Shown here: positions 44,613-54,901 of the stretch, piece after piece | Numbering within the stretch: position 1 is the first letter of the stretch | Layout: the number at the start of each line of letters is the position of its first letter | From: Chaetomium olivaceum | Lineage: Eukaryota > Ascomycota > Sordariomycetes > Sordariales > Chaetomiaceae | Direction of reading: 5' to 3' | Length of the DNA stretch: 64,000 bases | Assembly (NCBI GenBank): GCA_039881045.1 | Contig: JAYWVB010000021.1 | Span: 434,001-498,000, forward strand | Notes under the pieces: generated by a model | Database searches by the model: none | What the model was told of the DNA's origin: nothing | What the model saw: only the letters and a program-made list of their open reading frames with translations | Made by a program: the position numbers and the translations under genes

Positions 44613-45398
44613 TGGCCACATGCTAATATTTAATAATAATAATAACTAATATTACACACAATTCACCCGTTGCGACCAGCCTCTCCCCGCAGCCTCCTCG
44701 CCAGCTCCACGGCCAGTGTCTCCCGCGAGTGAACTAGCCACCGCTACTACTACTGCCCGTGTTTAAAGCAGGACCCGCCTTATGCGACGAACAGCGCCGA
44801 AAGCTGCTGAGAAATCTCATCCTGTACTTTCCCCTCCTTTTCATAACCCTGTTTTCTGAAGCGATGACTCCATGGCTGGATGACGATGCGTGCAAAGAAA
44901 GGAAAAGACTGGCCGTGGGACGCTTGATTCTATAACATTTTGGGTCTGTATCAAGGTGCAAACGTGGGCAGCTAAAACTGACCTGCTACGGCCCTACCGC
45001 GATTTCGCCAATTCTCCAGGTGCTCTGAGCAATACTGCCGGCCTCCGAGACTATTGATACTATGAAAGTGGCCTCTTCTGTGTACTCCTTCTGTATGGTA
45101 GATCCTGCAATGTCTATTTTTTTATGCCTTGTCGTGTCATACCCCTCCTTTGCCACTCGCCGGTCCCAGGTGACCGATTCGACTTTTTGTTGAAAGCAAC
45201 CTCGCTTTTAGTGTGAAGATGTTGCCGGGTAGGTTGTCAGACAGCTTCCACATTGAGCCTAGCATGTACGTCGGTATCTGCGCATCACGACGCACCAAGC
45301 CAGCCTCCGGCGCACTCAATACTTCCTCTCTCTCAGCCCCTTGACTGCAACCACCCCTTACCCCTCGTTCACACACAACCTCCCATTGCCCCATCCAT
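44613..45398. other. Intergenic region (0.8 kb)
   Basis: Starts with an AATAATAATAATAA tract (about 44630-44645). No gene is supported on either strand. Confidence 0.4.
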
Positions 45399-46504
45399 TC
45401 ACAACCCTTCCGCCACCCCTTTCAACCCTTCCACCGCCTCTCTCACCACGTCCACCCCGCCAAACACAACCCCCCCCTTCTCCCCACAGTCCGCCACCAC
45501 CCTCCCCAACACCCTCTCCCCGCCCACCGGATCCAGCACCGCACCCCCCGCACACTCCACCACCAACGCCAACGGACACAGCTCATACAGCCTCCGCAGC
45601 TTGGGCCCGTCGCGCGCCGTCACGGGGCTGACATACAACCCTTCCCCGCGCACCAGCATGTGCACAACATCGGGCACCAGGCCGCCGGCGTAGCGCAGGG
45701 TGTAGCGCTGGGCGATGTACTGGTTGATCAGGGACATGTAGGCCGGGGTGTCGGCGGCGGCGCGCAGGTTTGCGGGGGAGAAGTAGCGGGAGCGCGGGGA
45801 GGGGTGAGGGTGGGGCGGGTGAGGTGCCAGGTTGGTTCTTCTTTTTCTCCGGGCTGGGGTTGGGGGGAGAGGGCGAGCTCAAAGCAGGTTGGCGGGGTGT
45901 CGGGGCTTGGGGTGCGTAAGGCGACAATGGCGGTGGTGCGCGGGCCGAAGACGCCCAGGATGGCGGCGACTTGGCGCGTGCTCGGGTCTTGGTTGAGCGC
46001 GGTCGCGCCGTCCCAGAGGGAGAAGATGGCGCCGACTGTCCAGTTGGCTGAGATGATGGAGCTGCCGTCGAGGGGGTCGAAGGCGAGGGTGTATTGTTCT
46101 TGGGTGGAGGAGGTGGAAGGAGGGACGGTGTGCTGGATGGGCCGCTCGATGGGGTCTTCTTCGCTACTGGCGGTGATGATGGACGGGCATTGGGCGATGG
46201 CTTCCCGGATGACATTCTCGGCTGCCACGTCGACGTTGAGTTCTAGTGGTGTTAGTTCTCCTGCTAATGCTTTTATGGTCATGGGGATGGAGGACACACG
46301 GTCATCGCCGAAGGTGTTGGCGGTGCCCACGGCAGCAACATTGTGAGAACCACGCAGGGTCTGGGCTACCCCAGCTACACTTTGGAGTAGCTTGGGGATG
46401 ACCGAGGTAATGAGGGTCTCGCGGGATCCGTCTTGGGGAAGCACGGATCGTAAATGCTCAATGAGAGAAGGAGAGGCATTGCTAGAGTCGGATGTGTTCC
46501 CCAT
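45399..46504 (-). CDS. Fructose-1,6-/sedoheptulose-1,7-bisphosphatase family enzyme (one frame break)
   Basis: These enzymes remove the C1 phosphate of fructose- or sedoheptulose-bisphosphate using Mg2+. MGNTSDSSNASPSLIEHL leads to helices, then GDDRVSSIPMTIKAL and ASSEEDP with metal-binding acidic residues. The family signature FDPLDGSSII is present, followed by NWTVGAIFSLWDG, VAAILGVFGPRTTAIVAL and, in the next frame, SRYFSPANLRAAADTPAY, YTLRYAGGLVPDVVHMLVRG and LYELCPLALVVECAGGAVLD. One missing base near 45800 separates the two halves. It ends at 45399. About 368 residues. The divergent sequence and the YTLRYAGG end favour the SBPase-like branch seen in fungi over gluconeogenic FBP1, but the substrate is not proven. 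An in-frame ATG at 46552 is an alternative start. Confidence 0.85.
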
Positions 46505-47109
46505 TGTGAAGTTGTGGACTTGCTGAACTGAGTTTATCGTCACTAAGAACAATACCCCTTTATTTTTCGGGCCCTGTTTATTGTGTTGTTGGTTGGTTGT
46601 GAATGAGGGTGTGTATCAACGGCAATTCGTAATATTGTACGGTTAATGGTTGATGCGTTGTTTACAAGTCCACACAATGAGTATCCGATGCGCCTACGCA
46701 ATACAATTCCCATGACCCCGCAACGCCGAAACCGCAATCGCAAAGTTCCCAGGCAAGTGAGCAATTGACCCAACAGAGCTCCACCCAAGGGTTAGGGTCC
46801 ATGCAATGTTTCTGTAGGGTACCCCTGATTCAGGGGTAAACAACAAACCATCTTCAGCTCCCTCAACCCATAGGGGTATGGTAGAAGTGTTAACGAGAGC
46901 AAACACACCTCAGTACATACATAATCACAAGAGTCATTGTTCAAAGACTCATTCAAGTGGTCTAAACTGACTCGAACCCTGGGAACCAACAACAATGCCC
47001 GGGCAAAGACCTGAGTTGCTGTGAATTTCCAAGTACCGCTTGAAGAGACGAAACTTACTATGCTTATCGAATCCTCATAATTTCAGACGGCAAACCACCG
47101 GTTTAAGCC
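46505..47109. other. Intergenic region
   Basis: Upstream flank of the bisphosphatase gene. No coding signal is supported; the minus-strand open frames at 46543-46995 have no motif. Confidence 0.35.
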
Positions 47110-47435
47110 CTAAGAGTCTTTGGCCACCGCCTTTAAATGCCACCTTCCTGGTGCTCCTCGTCCTGTTTCTTCGTGCACAGGAAAATATTCGAGTTGGTTA
47201 AAACCTTCCCGAGCCGATCCTGTTTTGTTTCCCATCTTCAGCACTTCACTTCCCACATTCAACGCTTTACTTCCTTTATTCAACGCTTTACTTCCCACGT
47301 TCAAGATCTCGCTTCACTTTTCACACCCAGCGCTTCACCTCCTACATTCAGCGTTCACTTCCCACATCGAGCGCTTCGCTTCCCGTGTTCAACATCTCGT
47401 TTCCTACGTTCAGAACCTCGCTTCCCAAGATCATC
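47110..47435 (-). repeat. 21-bp tandem array encoding heptapeptides on the minus strand
   Basis: From about 47235 to the ATG at 47436 the DNA is made of nine imperfect 21-bp units of the type CTTCCCACATTCAACGCTTTA. Read on the minus strand the units encode seven-residue repeats: NVGSEAL, NKGSKAL, NVGSEVL, KMGNKTG. The longest open piece is 47304-47110 (64 codons), continuing after the repeats into GFNQLEYFPVHEETGRG. Two single-base irregularities (near 47300 and 47355) split the frame further upstream. On the plus strand the array forms the leader of the HAD-like gene. Whether it is a real repeat protein, a minisatellite, or both cannot be decided here. Confidence 0.6.
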
Positions 47436-48762
47436 ATGATGGACATGGACCCGACCGACTACAGCAGTGAGCTGGCAGCCAGCCATGGCTCTCAAAGCAG
47501 CTCAGGTATCGTTACCTACTCTCCCGCTCCAACATCGCTGTGACATAGATCATTTGTTGGTCGCGCCTTTGAATGCCAAAACCACGATTACTGACATTAT
47601 CGACAGAGGCTACAGCTACAGGCATGACGCCTCCACCTCTGACAAACGGCCGCAAGCGCTCCCGTTCGGCTTCGGAATTCGAGTCTGTTGCTCCCGAAGT
47701 CACCGCTGCCACTCAAGACAGACAGTTCCCGCCGCGCATGGTACTCTTGCACCTGAGTGCCCTTTTGTCTTGCGAGGAGTCTATCACCTCTGTGTCGAGG
47801 ACCCTCGCCGCCGCGGTCTTTCCCGAGGAAGACCTGCCCAAGTTCACAACGGAGGCGATCATCAGCGCCTACTCCAGGTCCCCGTTGGCCTGGGACATCC
47901 TGGGGGCCATCATCGGCCGCGAGCTCACCTACGAGGAAGCCGCGCGCGCCAAAGAATGCTATGCGCGCATTCACAACGAGGTGGGTGGACCACTGCTCGG
48001 GGCAGCGCCCCATGCCAAGGAGTTCCTCGAGGCGCTGCGGCGCCACCGCGACGAGATCAAGTTCGCCGTGATCTCCCAGAACCCGCCGGCCGCCGCCGCG
48101 ACGCTGGCAAAGATCGGCCTCGGCCACCTCGTCGAGGTTGTAAGTACAATTCCAGTCAAACCTCACCAACCCACCAACCCACTTCCATCCCCCATCACCA
48201 ACCTGTCCATCCCATCATACCCCCCACACCACCGTCCATCCCATCCCCACCTCCCACTCCCCAACAAAAACCCAACCATCCCATCTCCAACAACCCTCGC
48301 CCTTCTAACTCTCATCAGATCATCCCGCGCATCCACATCCAAGCGCACTCCTCGCCGCCCGCCACCGCCGCCAACTTCCTGCGGGAGCACTGGGCGCGGA
48401 TGGTGGCGCCGACCTTCGCGGCGCTCTGCCACGGCGGGCCCGCCGTCGCCGCCACCCTGAGCGCCGAGGCGGCGGCCGCGCTCGCGCCCCTGCACCCCAC
48501 ACAAACGCTGGTCGTGTCGTGCGGCCTGTACGACCTCGCCATCGCGCAGCCCAGCGGCATGCAGACCTGCTGGGTGCGGCGCATCAGGGATGCGGGCGAG
48601 GCGGCTGCGGCGGCGAGGGAGGCGTCCGTCGCGGTGGGGGGGTTTGATTTGGTGGTGGAGGGGTTGGATGGGGTTCGGGAGAGGCTTTTTGGTGGGGAGG
48701 GGGGGATGGAGACGGAGGGAGAGGGAGGAGCAGCAGCAGGGCGCGGAGGGGGGCTGGGGTGA
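47436..48762 (+). CDS. HAD-like hydrolase-fold protein lacking a visible catalytic Asp
   Basis: Exons 47436-47505, 47607-48139 and 48319-48762 give MMDMDPTDYSSELAASHGSQ, a Pro/Ser/Arg-rich linker with the nuclear-signal-like NGRKRSRS, and a HAD-like fold: FAVISQNPPAAAATLAKIGL resembles HAD motif II with its Ser, and VVSCGLYDLAIAQPSGMQTC resembles motif IV and the following helix. The N-terminal DxD nucleophile expected before the cap (LLSCEESITSVSRTL) is not seen, so this may be a pseudo-enzyme. The stop at 48760-48762 follows a G-rich tail; a shift there would extend an acidic Glu/Val-rich tail to about 48963. Intron 2 is long (179 nt) for this genome. The family is assigned by fold pattern only. 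Confidence 0.6.
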
Positions 48763-49517
48763 GCGGGCTGGGCAGGTCGAGCAGGACATGGGGGGTAGTG
48801 TGGCGGTTGCTGCTGCTGCTGATGCTGCTGATGGCGGCGTGGAGGAGGTTGCGGAGAGTTGTTCGGGTGAGGAGGAGGTGGTTTCGCTTTCTGGCGATGA
48901 GGACTCTGAGGTGGAGGTCGTCAGGGTGGTGAGGGTAGCTGCTGCTGCTGCCGAGGAGGTCTGATGGGCGGTTACTTTTGGCTCTTAGGCCATCCAGGGG
49001 GCTTGGTAGGCTCACATGAGGCGTTTGGAGGCGAGGACTGCTGCTTTACGGAATGCCACCTGCTTTTACTCCGCTTGCTTCTCCCAATGTGTTTTGAGTT
49101 TTCCCTTGCCGTTTTGCTTTGCCTTTATGTGGTGTCTGTCTCGGATTACCTTATCCGGAGGCGCCGTCTGTTTCCAAACTGCAAAGCCCGCCGGATGTTG
49201 GTTTTACCCGTACGCTATTGTTTCTAGCTGGGTCTCGCTTGCCATTCCTTGTCCGTCAAAAGACCGGCATCCCGAGAAAGAATGGTCGGCTGAGAGATGA
49301 CTGAAGCGAATCACAGGCAGGAGCGACGGCTGTGTTTTGCGGACTTGCCGGCTAAGTCACATAGGCGAAGCCTACTAGCCTCAAGGTCTTTTGCTAAGAT
49401 CATCAAATCACGTTTTAGGTATAACTTCAATCAACTACCCACTCGGCAATGTCCTTAATACGGATATCATCACAGCCACATGGTATTTGCTCAATCTGTT
49501 GGCCCACCATTTTCTAT
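48763..49517. other. Intergenic region; possible acidic extension of the HAD-like gene at its start
   Basis: 48763-48963 is open in another frame and encodes an acidic stretch (EEEVVSLSGDEDSEVEVV) that may belong to the preceding gene if a base run near 48750 is miscounted. Beyond 48964 nothing is supported. Confidence 0.4.
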
Positions 49518-50594
49518 CTACACCTTCGCGCCACCATTCCGCAGCCGCTTACGCACAAAGGCCCGGATATCATCGTCTTCCAACTCATCGATGTCGACCG
49601 TCCTACCGTTCTTCAAAACCTCTTCCATATCTTCCTCAATTAAAGCGTCCTTCCCTGTAAAAAGCTCCCATACCGAGATCGCCAACGCGCACTCGTCGTC
49701 AATAACCGTCGGCGGCCCATACTCAGGATAGCCACGGCTCGGAGCTAGATATCGCTCGCTCACAAACCCTTCCCAATCCTCGACGTTTTCGTCAGCGATA
49801 AGCCTAGCCGAGTCGAAGTCGCATAAACGGAGTTTACCGTCGCGACACCGCAGGAAATTGGCGGGCTTGATATCACCGTGTACGATACCAAATTCGTGAC
49901 CGTGAAGCCGCTCAACTAAACTAACCATCTCGTCCTTGACTGCTACCCGTTGCTCGACGGGCACAAGCTTGAAATTGAAAGGTGTTGCAAGCTCCATAAC
50001 GAGTCCCTCGGGCACCAAAACACCATCCACCTCGCGTAATACTCGAGCCAAAGGGGTGATGGAACAGTCACCAGCCACCTTCATAAAGTCAACCTCTCGC
50101 TGACTGGCATGCTCCTTATACGCGAAGCCCGCAGGACATTTGTACACATAACCGCTACCTCCCAACCCAAGGAACTTGAGGTTCTTTGGTAGTAGCATCT
50201 CGTGTTCTGTCGTAATTGTCTGTGGAGGAGGCGGGCCTGGTAATGGCAAAGGCCCTGCAGTATCCTCCTCTCTCTGTTCTTGGTTGAAGGGACTACTAAC
50301 AATGGTTGGTTGAGAACCGTCTCCTTTGTTGTGCAAGAAGAAGCCGCGGTCGTCGACGAGGTCACGATTCGTTGTGCTATCTGATCCATCGAGGATTACG
50401 CTCGCCTTTTGTCCAACTACCCTCGCTGCATTGCTCTTTGGCGGGACATCAGGTATTTGGTTTCGTAGCTGACTTGCTCCTGCCACTTTATCGGTTTCTT
50501 CGCTTTGTAACACCGGGAAGAACCCCAACTCATCGATAGGGCCGACGATCGGGGATCCGTGTGATCCATCGAGGATTAGGGTTGGTTTCGGCAT
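49518..50594 (-). CDS. Small fungal protein kinase with duplicated N-terminal motif
   Basis: The C-terminal 225 residues form a compact protein kinase domain: Gly-rich loop LGLGGSGYVYKC, lysine in FAYKEH, a helix with Glu (SQREVDFM), hinge LVMELATP, catalytic loop IVHGDIKPANFL (HGD in place of HRD, with the Lys and Asn kept) and metal-binding DFD in LCDFDSARL instead of DFG. A short C-lobe follows (ALAISVWELFTGKDAL) and an acidic end. This matches the small fungal-specific kinases that are expanded in filamentous ascomycetes; substrates are unknown. The first 70 residues hold two copies of a motif, PTLILDGS...ELGFF and ASVILDGS...DRGFF, 60 codons apart. Single exon, 358 residues, intact. Start at the first ATG, because the first motif begins directly after it. 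Confidence 0.85.
   Translation of the reverse strand: MPKPTLILDGSHGSPIVGPIDELGFFPVLQSEETDKVAGASQLRNQIPDVPPKSNAARVVGQKASVILDGSDSTTNRDLVDDRGFFLHNKGDGSQPTIVSSPFNQEQREEDTAGPLPLPGPPPPQTITTEHEMLLPKNLKFLGLGGSGYVYKCPAGFAYKEHASQREVDFMKVAGDCSITPLARVLREVDGVLVPEGLVMELATPFNFKLVPVEQRVAVKDEMVSLVERLHGHEFGIVHGDIKPANFLRCRDGKLRLCDFDSARLIADENVEDWEGFVSERYLAPSRGYPEYGPPTVIDDECALAISVWELFTGKDALIEEDMEEVLKNGRTVDIDELEDDDIRAFVRKRLRNGGAKV
50382..50578 (-). repeat. Direct repeat encoding the paired LDGS...GFF motif of the kinase
   Basis: The 17-bp string TGATCCATCGAGGATTA occurs at 50382-50398 and 50562-50578, exactly 180 bp apart, and codes for ILDGS in both motif copies. Flanking codons have diverged but keep the downstream GFF. 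This points to an internal duplication within the gene. Confidence 0.7.
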
Positions 50595-51487
50595 CGTCTC
50601 TATTCTCGGGCGGCTGCTTGGTTCAAAACACCAAGTGTCAGTTGAGGCAATTGGAGGATAATGGTGGGAAATACGATGGCTTTAGACATTACCTAGTGCT
50701 AAACTGTCGTGCTCAATTAGTGATGTGCTGGTGGGTTGTTCTGAAACTTCCGCTGGTCAAAGGCAGCGAAACGACACTAGGTACTAAGGAATGCATTCAG
50801 CGCCGCTGCCGCCCTCAGAACACGTGACTGGCTGTGAGTGTTGGCCAGCGGATTTGTGAGGTTTTGTGTGACGCGTTAGCCACTAGATTCACTGATGAAC
50901 ACATCAGCAACAGTTTAACTACAGATTTAGGCTTGTGGTCGTCGTGGACCTGATGGATGATGGAAGGTTTTCGAGTTGGTCGATGTGGTATGAGTTGAGA
51001 GGGACACTTCATTCGCTCATTCAAAAGTTCCCATGACCAATCAAACCATCAAGATGCAACTGTCCTACGGTCTTCTGCTCTAAGATTTAAGACTCACTGG
51101 CATCTTCCAAAGAGGGCCAAGACCCAAGGTTACTTAAGTGTGTCCCTTTTCCCTGGCGCTGCCTGCCATCTTTCGGGTTGGAATGAGAGGAGAATACGGT
51201 TATTATGTGTCAGTCTTTGTCGGTTACCTTGATTGCTTGGTTACAAAGGGTTAGGCACTGGCCTCTGGGCGCTGGTGGATGTTTCCGGCCTTGTTGAATT
51301 CATATTACCGGCGAGGTACATACAATCTTCCCGGCGGCCGCTATCTCATTGTTTTTTCTAGCGAGTAATTCACACCCAAACCCTGCTTTCCCATATGCGT
51401 TTGCCCAAGCACAACACCAAAAGGCATTCTAAATCAATACTGAAATGCAGCGGCATATATGTACCGCCGAACAACTATCTACCCTAC
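50595..51487. other. Intergenic region (0.9 kb)
   Basis: Upstream flank of the kinase and 3' flank of the NmrA-like gene. No coding signal or repeat was noticed. Confidence 0.4.
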
Positions 51488-52428
51488 CTATTCAAGCTTA
51501 ATGTTGGCGGCGAGGTACTCATCCAGACCGGTCAGGGGATACGGCAGCAGAGCAGTCGTCTCCTGGACCAACTTCTCCGTCTCCGGGCCAAAGTATCCGC
51601 TGTCCGCAATGAACCTGAACATGCTCACTGCCGGCTCCTTTGCCTCGTCCGGCAGGAAAGTCTTGTACACATCTTCCGACACACACACATACTTGACCAC
51701 CTTCCCAGTCACCTTCGAAATCTTCTCCACCACCTGCTCAAACGAAAACAGCCCGCCCGCCACACACAGTTGCTTCCCCTCAAACCGCTCCGGCTCCGCC
51801 AGCACCGCGCCAACCGCCTTCCCCGTATCCGCCACCACATCAATCCACGGCAGAACGCGGTCCCGGGCACCATGCTGGTAATCGCATACCCGCCATCCCC
51901 CGTCGGGCGCGGTGCCATCATCCCGCCCAGATTCTGCATGAACGACCCCGGGGCATAAAACGCGCTGCGCACCGGCAGCGAGCGGATATACGCCTCGACC
52001 TCGCCGCGCGAGTCAAACGCCGGCACGCGGTGCTTCCCGCCCGTGACCGCCTCGGGGTGCACCTCGCTGCTGTAGACCAGGTACCGCGCCCCGGCCGCCA
52101 CAGCGGCATCGGCCGCCGCTTTCCCGTGGCGCACCTCGATCTCCTTGGTCCGGTCGCCGGCGTAGATGGTCGTGGTGGTGATGAACACAGTGGTGTCGGC
52201 ACCGCCGCCGTCCAGGGCGCGGCGCAGCGACTCGGCGTCGTCGAAGTCGCCCTGCACGACCTCGGCGCCGCGGGCGCGGAGGGCGAGGGCGGTGGGCTGG
52301 TTGGGATCGCGGGTCACGCCGCGGACGCGGTAGCGTGCGGCGAGGGCCGGGTTGGAGAGGACGAAGTCGGCGACGGAACCGCCTTGTTGACCGGTCGCGC
52401 CGAAGATGACGAGGAGTTGGTTGCTCAT
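51488..52428 (-). CDS. NmrA-like NAD(P)-binding protein (one frame break)
   Basis: NmrA-like proteins are atypical short-chain dehydrogenases with a Rossmann fold that sense redox cofactors or act as oxidoreductases. MSNQLLVIFGATGQQGGSV holds the GxxGxxG dinucleotide motif; YRVRGVTRDPN and EVVQGDFDDAESL follow as in NmrA/HSCARG. Later parts are YLVYSSEVHPEAV, VRSAFYAPGSFMQNL and, after one missing C at about 51855, PWIDVVADTGKAVGAVL, GKQLCVAGGLFSFEQVVEKI and a C-terminal helix ending YLAANIKLE. About 314 residues, typical length. The active-site Tyr-xxx-Lys of true SDRs is not seen, which fits the NmrA group. The physiological role is unknown. Confidence 0.9.
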
Positions 52429-53387
52429 GGTGGTGGTGAGGGTTGGGTTGTGGAGTGGTTGGTGTTGTGGTTGATGTATAGATGGTGTTGCAATTTGTGA
52501 AATGTTTGTGAGTGTGAGTTACTTGAGAGGGTGAGCTGCTTGAAGTTGTGGCAGTTCGCCTTTCCTTATAACCTCTTCATCGTTGATGGCCAGGTCATTA
52601 TGTCATTGGGGTCCTTGCTTGTATGTTCCTCTTGCCTTTCCATGCCCCAAAGCAACGACCCTGGGTATGTCCGCAACAACCATTGAAATGGACGGAGCTC
52701 TGGCCAACGAAGGCTTCATGGTAGCAGTTGAGAACACGGGATGTAACATAGGGTTTACGGGGACCGGAGATGGTAACCTCTAACCGGAGATATGGCGACC
52801 AAGCCAGTTTGTGAACGGCTAAGCCCGCAACTGCGACGCTAGGGAAGCATGCGGGATGACAGTATATCCGGATGCTTCACTGCAGAGTTACAGTCGAGGG
52901 TTGGGTGAGTTCGCTGTGGCGATAAGATTCTAACACCGGCGTAGCTGGGTTGCTCGGCCGGACCTTGCGGACTCGTCGGTCTTAAGACTTTTATCCCCAT
53001 ACGTCTTGGCATCACTCCAATCCCGTGGTGGTGGGGGTAATTTGTTCGGTGTTCTGGCAGCAAACGCCCGAACGGCACAGGCGGGAATCTGGGAAGCAAA
53101 CTTGCTGTAAAGCCCCTAGGCCAGCCAAGAAATCACAAATGTGAGCAGTTGATAATTGTCAGAGAACCGGTCACGCAGAAGGGATGCCTCAGTTCATGGT
53201 ATGTTGTCTGCGCCCCGATGAGCTGGGCCGCGACGGCAAGCGATACTGAAAGAACGAACGAAGCAAGCAAACAGGTACTGCAACGAGGGGTGGCTACATT
53301 TTGGTGCTGGAAGAACTATCCCGATCCCGGGTGGGTGCCAGTTGGTTTGGCCATACAGTTGTTGGGTATCATAACGTGCTAAAACTC
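52429..53387. other. Intergenic region (about 0.95 kb)
   Basis: Upstream flank of the NmrA-like gene and 3' flank of CTK2. No gene supported; small open frames on both strands lack motifs. Confidence 0.4.
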
Positions 53388-53427
53388 TCATAAGCTCCTG
53401 TCCAGCAGCCCCCGTCTCCCGCTCTCC

Positions 53428-54901
53428 TCAATAGCCATGCCCACGTCGGCTTCTGTGCCGATCGCCGGGATGCCCATGCCTGCTACTCCGATGGTGATTG
53501 GGCCACCCGTAATCTGCTTGGTTGTGGCCGTGGCCGCGATATGAATGGTTGCTTCGGCCTGGATGGCGTGGCTCTGACTCCCGAATCGTCTCTTCGACCT
53601 CGACTTCCTGTTCCTCGTATTCGTCGTTGAAGTGGCGACTGACAAGGTCCTTTTCCTTGCGCGCTTCGTCGGCATCAAAAACAAACCGCTGCGTCCCTTC
53701 GCTGGGGGCCCTCTTGCGCTTCGTTGACCCACTCCCCGGCAGCGAAGGGTTTGTTGCTGGCGACGTGGCCGAGCCGGGCGTGACGGACCGGGTATCTACC
53801 ACGTCTGGTGTGCATCGATCGCACCACCCATGGTAACGGCGATGCTTCTCCTTGGCTACGATATTGTTGATGTCGATCTTGACATCCATCACTTTCTGGA
53901 CGGCAAGTTGAGGACCGACCTTGGTGGACTTTGGGAACTGCGTATACAAATCCAGCAAATCCAACATGGTCTCGAGCACACATGCTCTTTGGGTATGCCA
54001 GGCAGCAGGACTCTTGAACTCGTTTATCCTTTCCGGGTCGGTATCCAGGAGAAGGGCCGTCAGCTCGAGGATAGCGAGTACCAGTGTGAAGGTGGCTTGT
54101 TTGATGGGCGCAAAGGTTTTGTAAAGGTCGATCGACATGTTGTAAGCGATACGAAGAAACTTCTTGCCCTCCTCCCGGGTAGCGTTGCTCTCGCGCGGAA
54201 ACATCTTCCTGACCATCTTTATGAGGAGTTTTTGGGGATACTGGACCCGAAAGTCGAACCCGATTGTTTCCAAAATGTGCCGCTCCAGCCCGACAGTGAA
54301 GCGAGACGGAGCCTCGAATATCTTTGGACGAAAATCAGCAAATGTTGCCAACGAACTTCAACCGCGCCCGAGATTGTCCATTCCCTACCTTGTCATCAGG
54401 CGTTTTGTGGTCGTGAGGGTTGTCTGAGGTTGTGCGCCGCGCAGAGAATCTCCTTCGACTTCTTTATCGTGTCTTCAGCCTTGCAAGCGACAAATAGAGC
54501 TGCCAGGGCAACGTCCTCGTAATTGTATTCGTTGCTAGGAAACCGTACGCGGAACTTGTGGTAGTATATCGCCGCCGTGTCGAACGTCTTGACCGGTCTG
54601 CCGAGTGTAGGTGTCAGCGATGCTAAGTCGCTATTGTTTGGAAAGCGGTGGAGATACATAGCACATACAATTGCAAGCTTTGTCGGACGCCATCGATTAG
54701 TTGGATGCCCTTCAGCCGGTAGCCATCCTCCCGCGCCTCGTCGTAGGCTATCTGCTTCATGCTCTGCCGGAGCCCCTGTTCGGAGTTGTACTGCGCAGGT
54801 ATCGCCGAAAGACCCGACGGAGGGCCGACCGGAAGGTCATCCGTAGGTGCGGCTGGCTCCCGACTAGCAGGTGCCGAAGGTTTCGGTTGCTGTGGCGCCA
54901 T
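53428..54901 (-). CDS. CTK2: CTK2-like cyclin, CTD kinase beta subunit (one frame break)
   Basis: Ctk2 is the cyclin of the CTDK-I complex, which phosphorylates Ser2 of the Pol II C-terminal domain. Exon 1 encodes MAPQQPKPSAPASREPAAP, then SEQGLRQSMKQIAYDEARED and GVRQSLQL. After an intron (about 54668-54598) the cyclin box follows: PVKTFDTAAIYYHKFRVRFP, YEDVALAALFVACKAEDTIKK, KEILCAAHNL. One surplus A in the run at 54402-54405 interrupts the joint DDK-IFEAPSRFTVGLERHIL, with an intron after DDK. The second half reads LIKMVRKMFPRE, YNMSIDLYKTFAPIKQATFTL and AWHTQRACVLETMLDLLDLYTQF. The C-terminus is disordered, with KRKRAP and an acidic patch, ending RSRRGHGY at 53428 in this frame or at 53388 in the next. 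About 440 residues. Confidence 0.85.

Noticed and set aside
46780..46800. TTAGGG near 46787 as a telomere-type repeat
   Set aside because: A single copy only, with no tandem array around it.
47597..48789. Minus-strand open frames of 190-208 codons
   Set aside because: Shadows of the HAD-like gene exons and intron; no motif.
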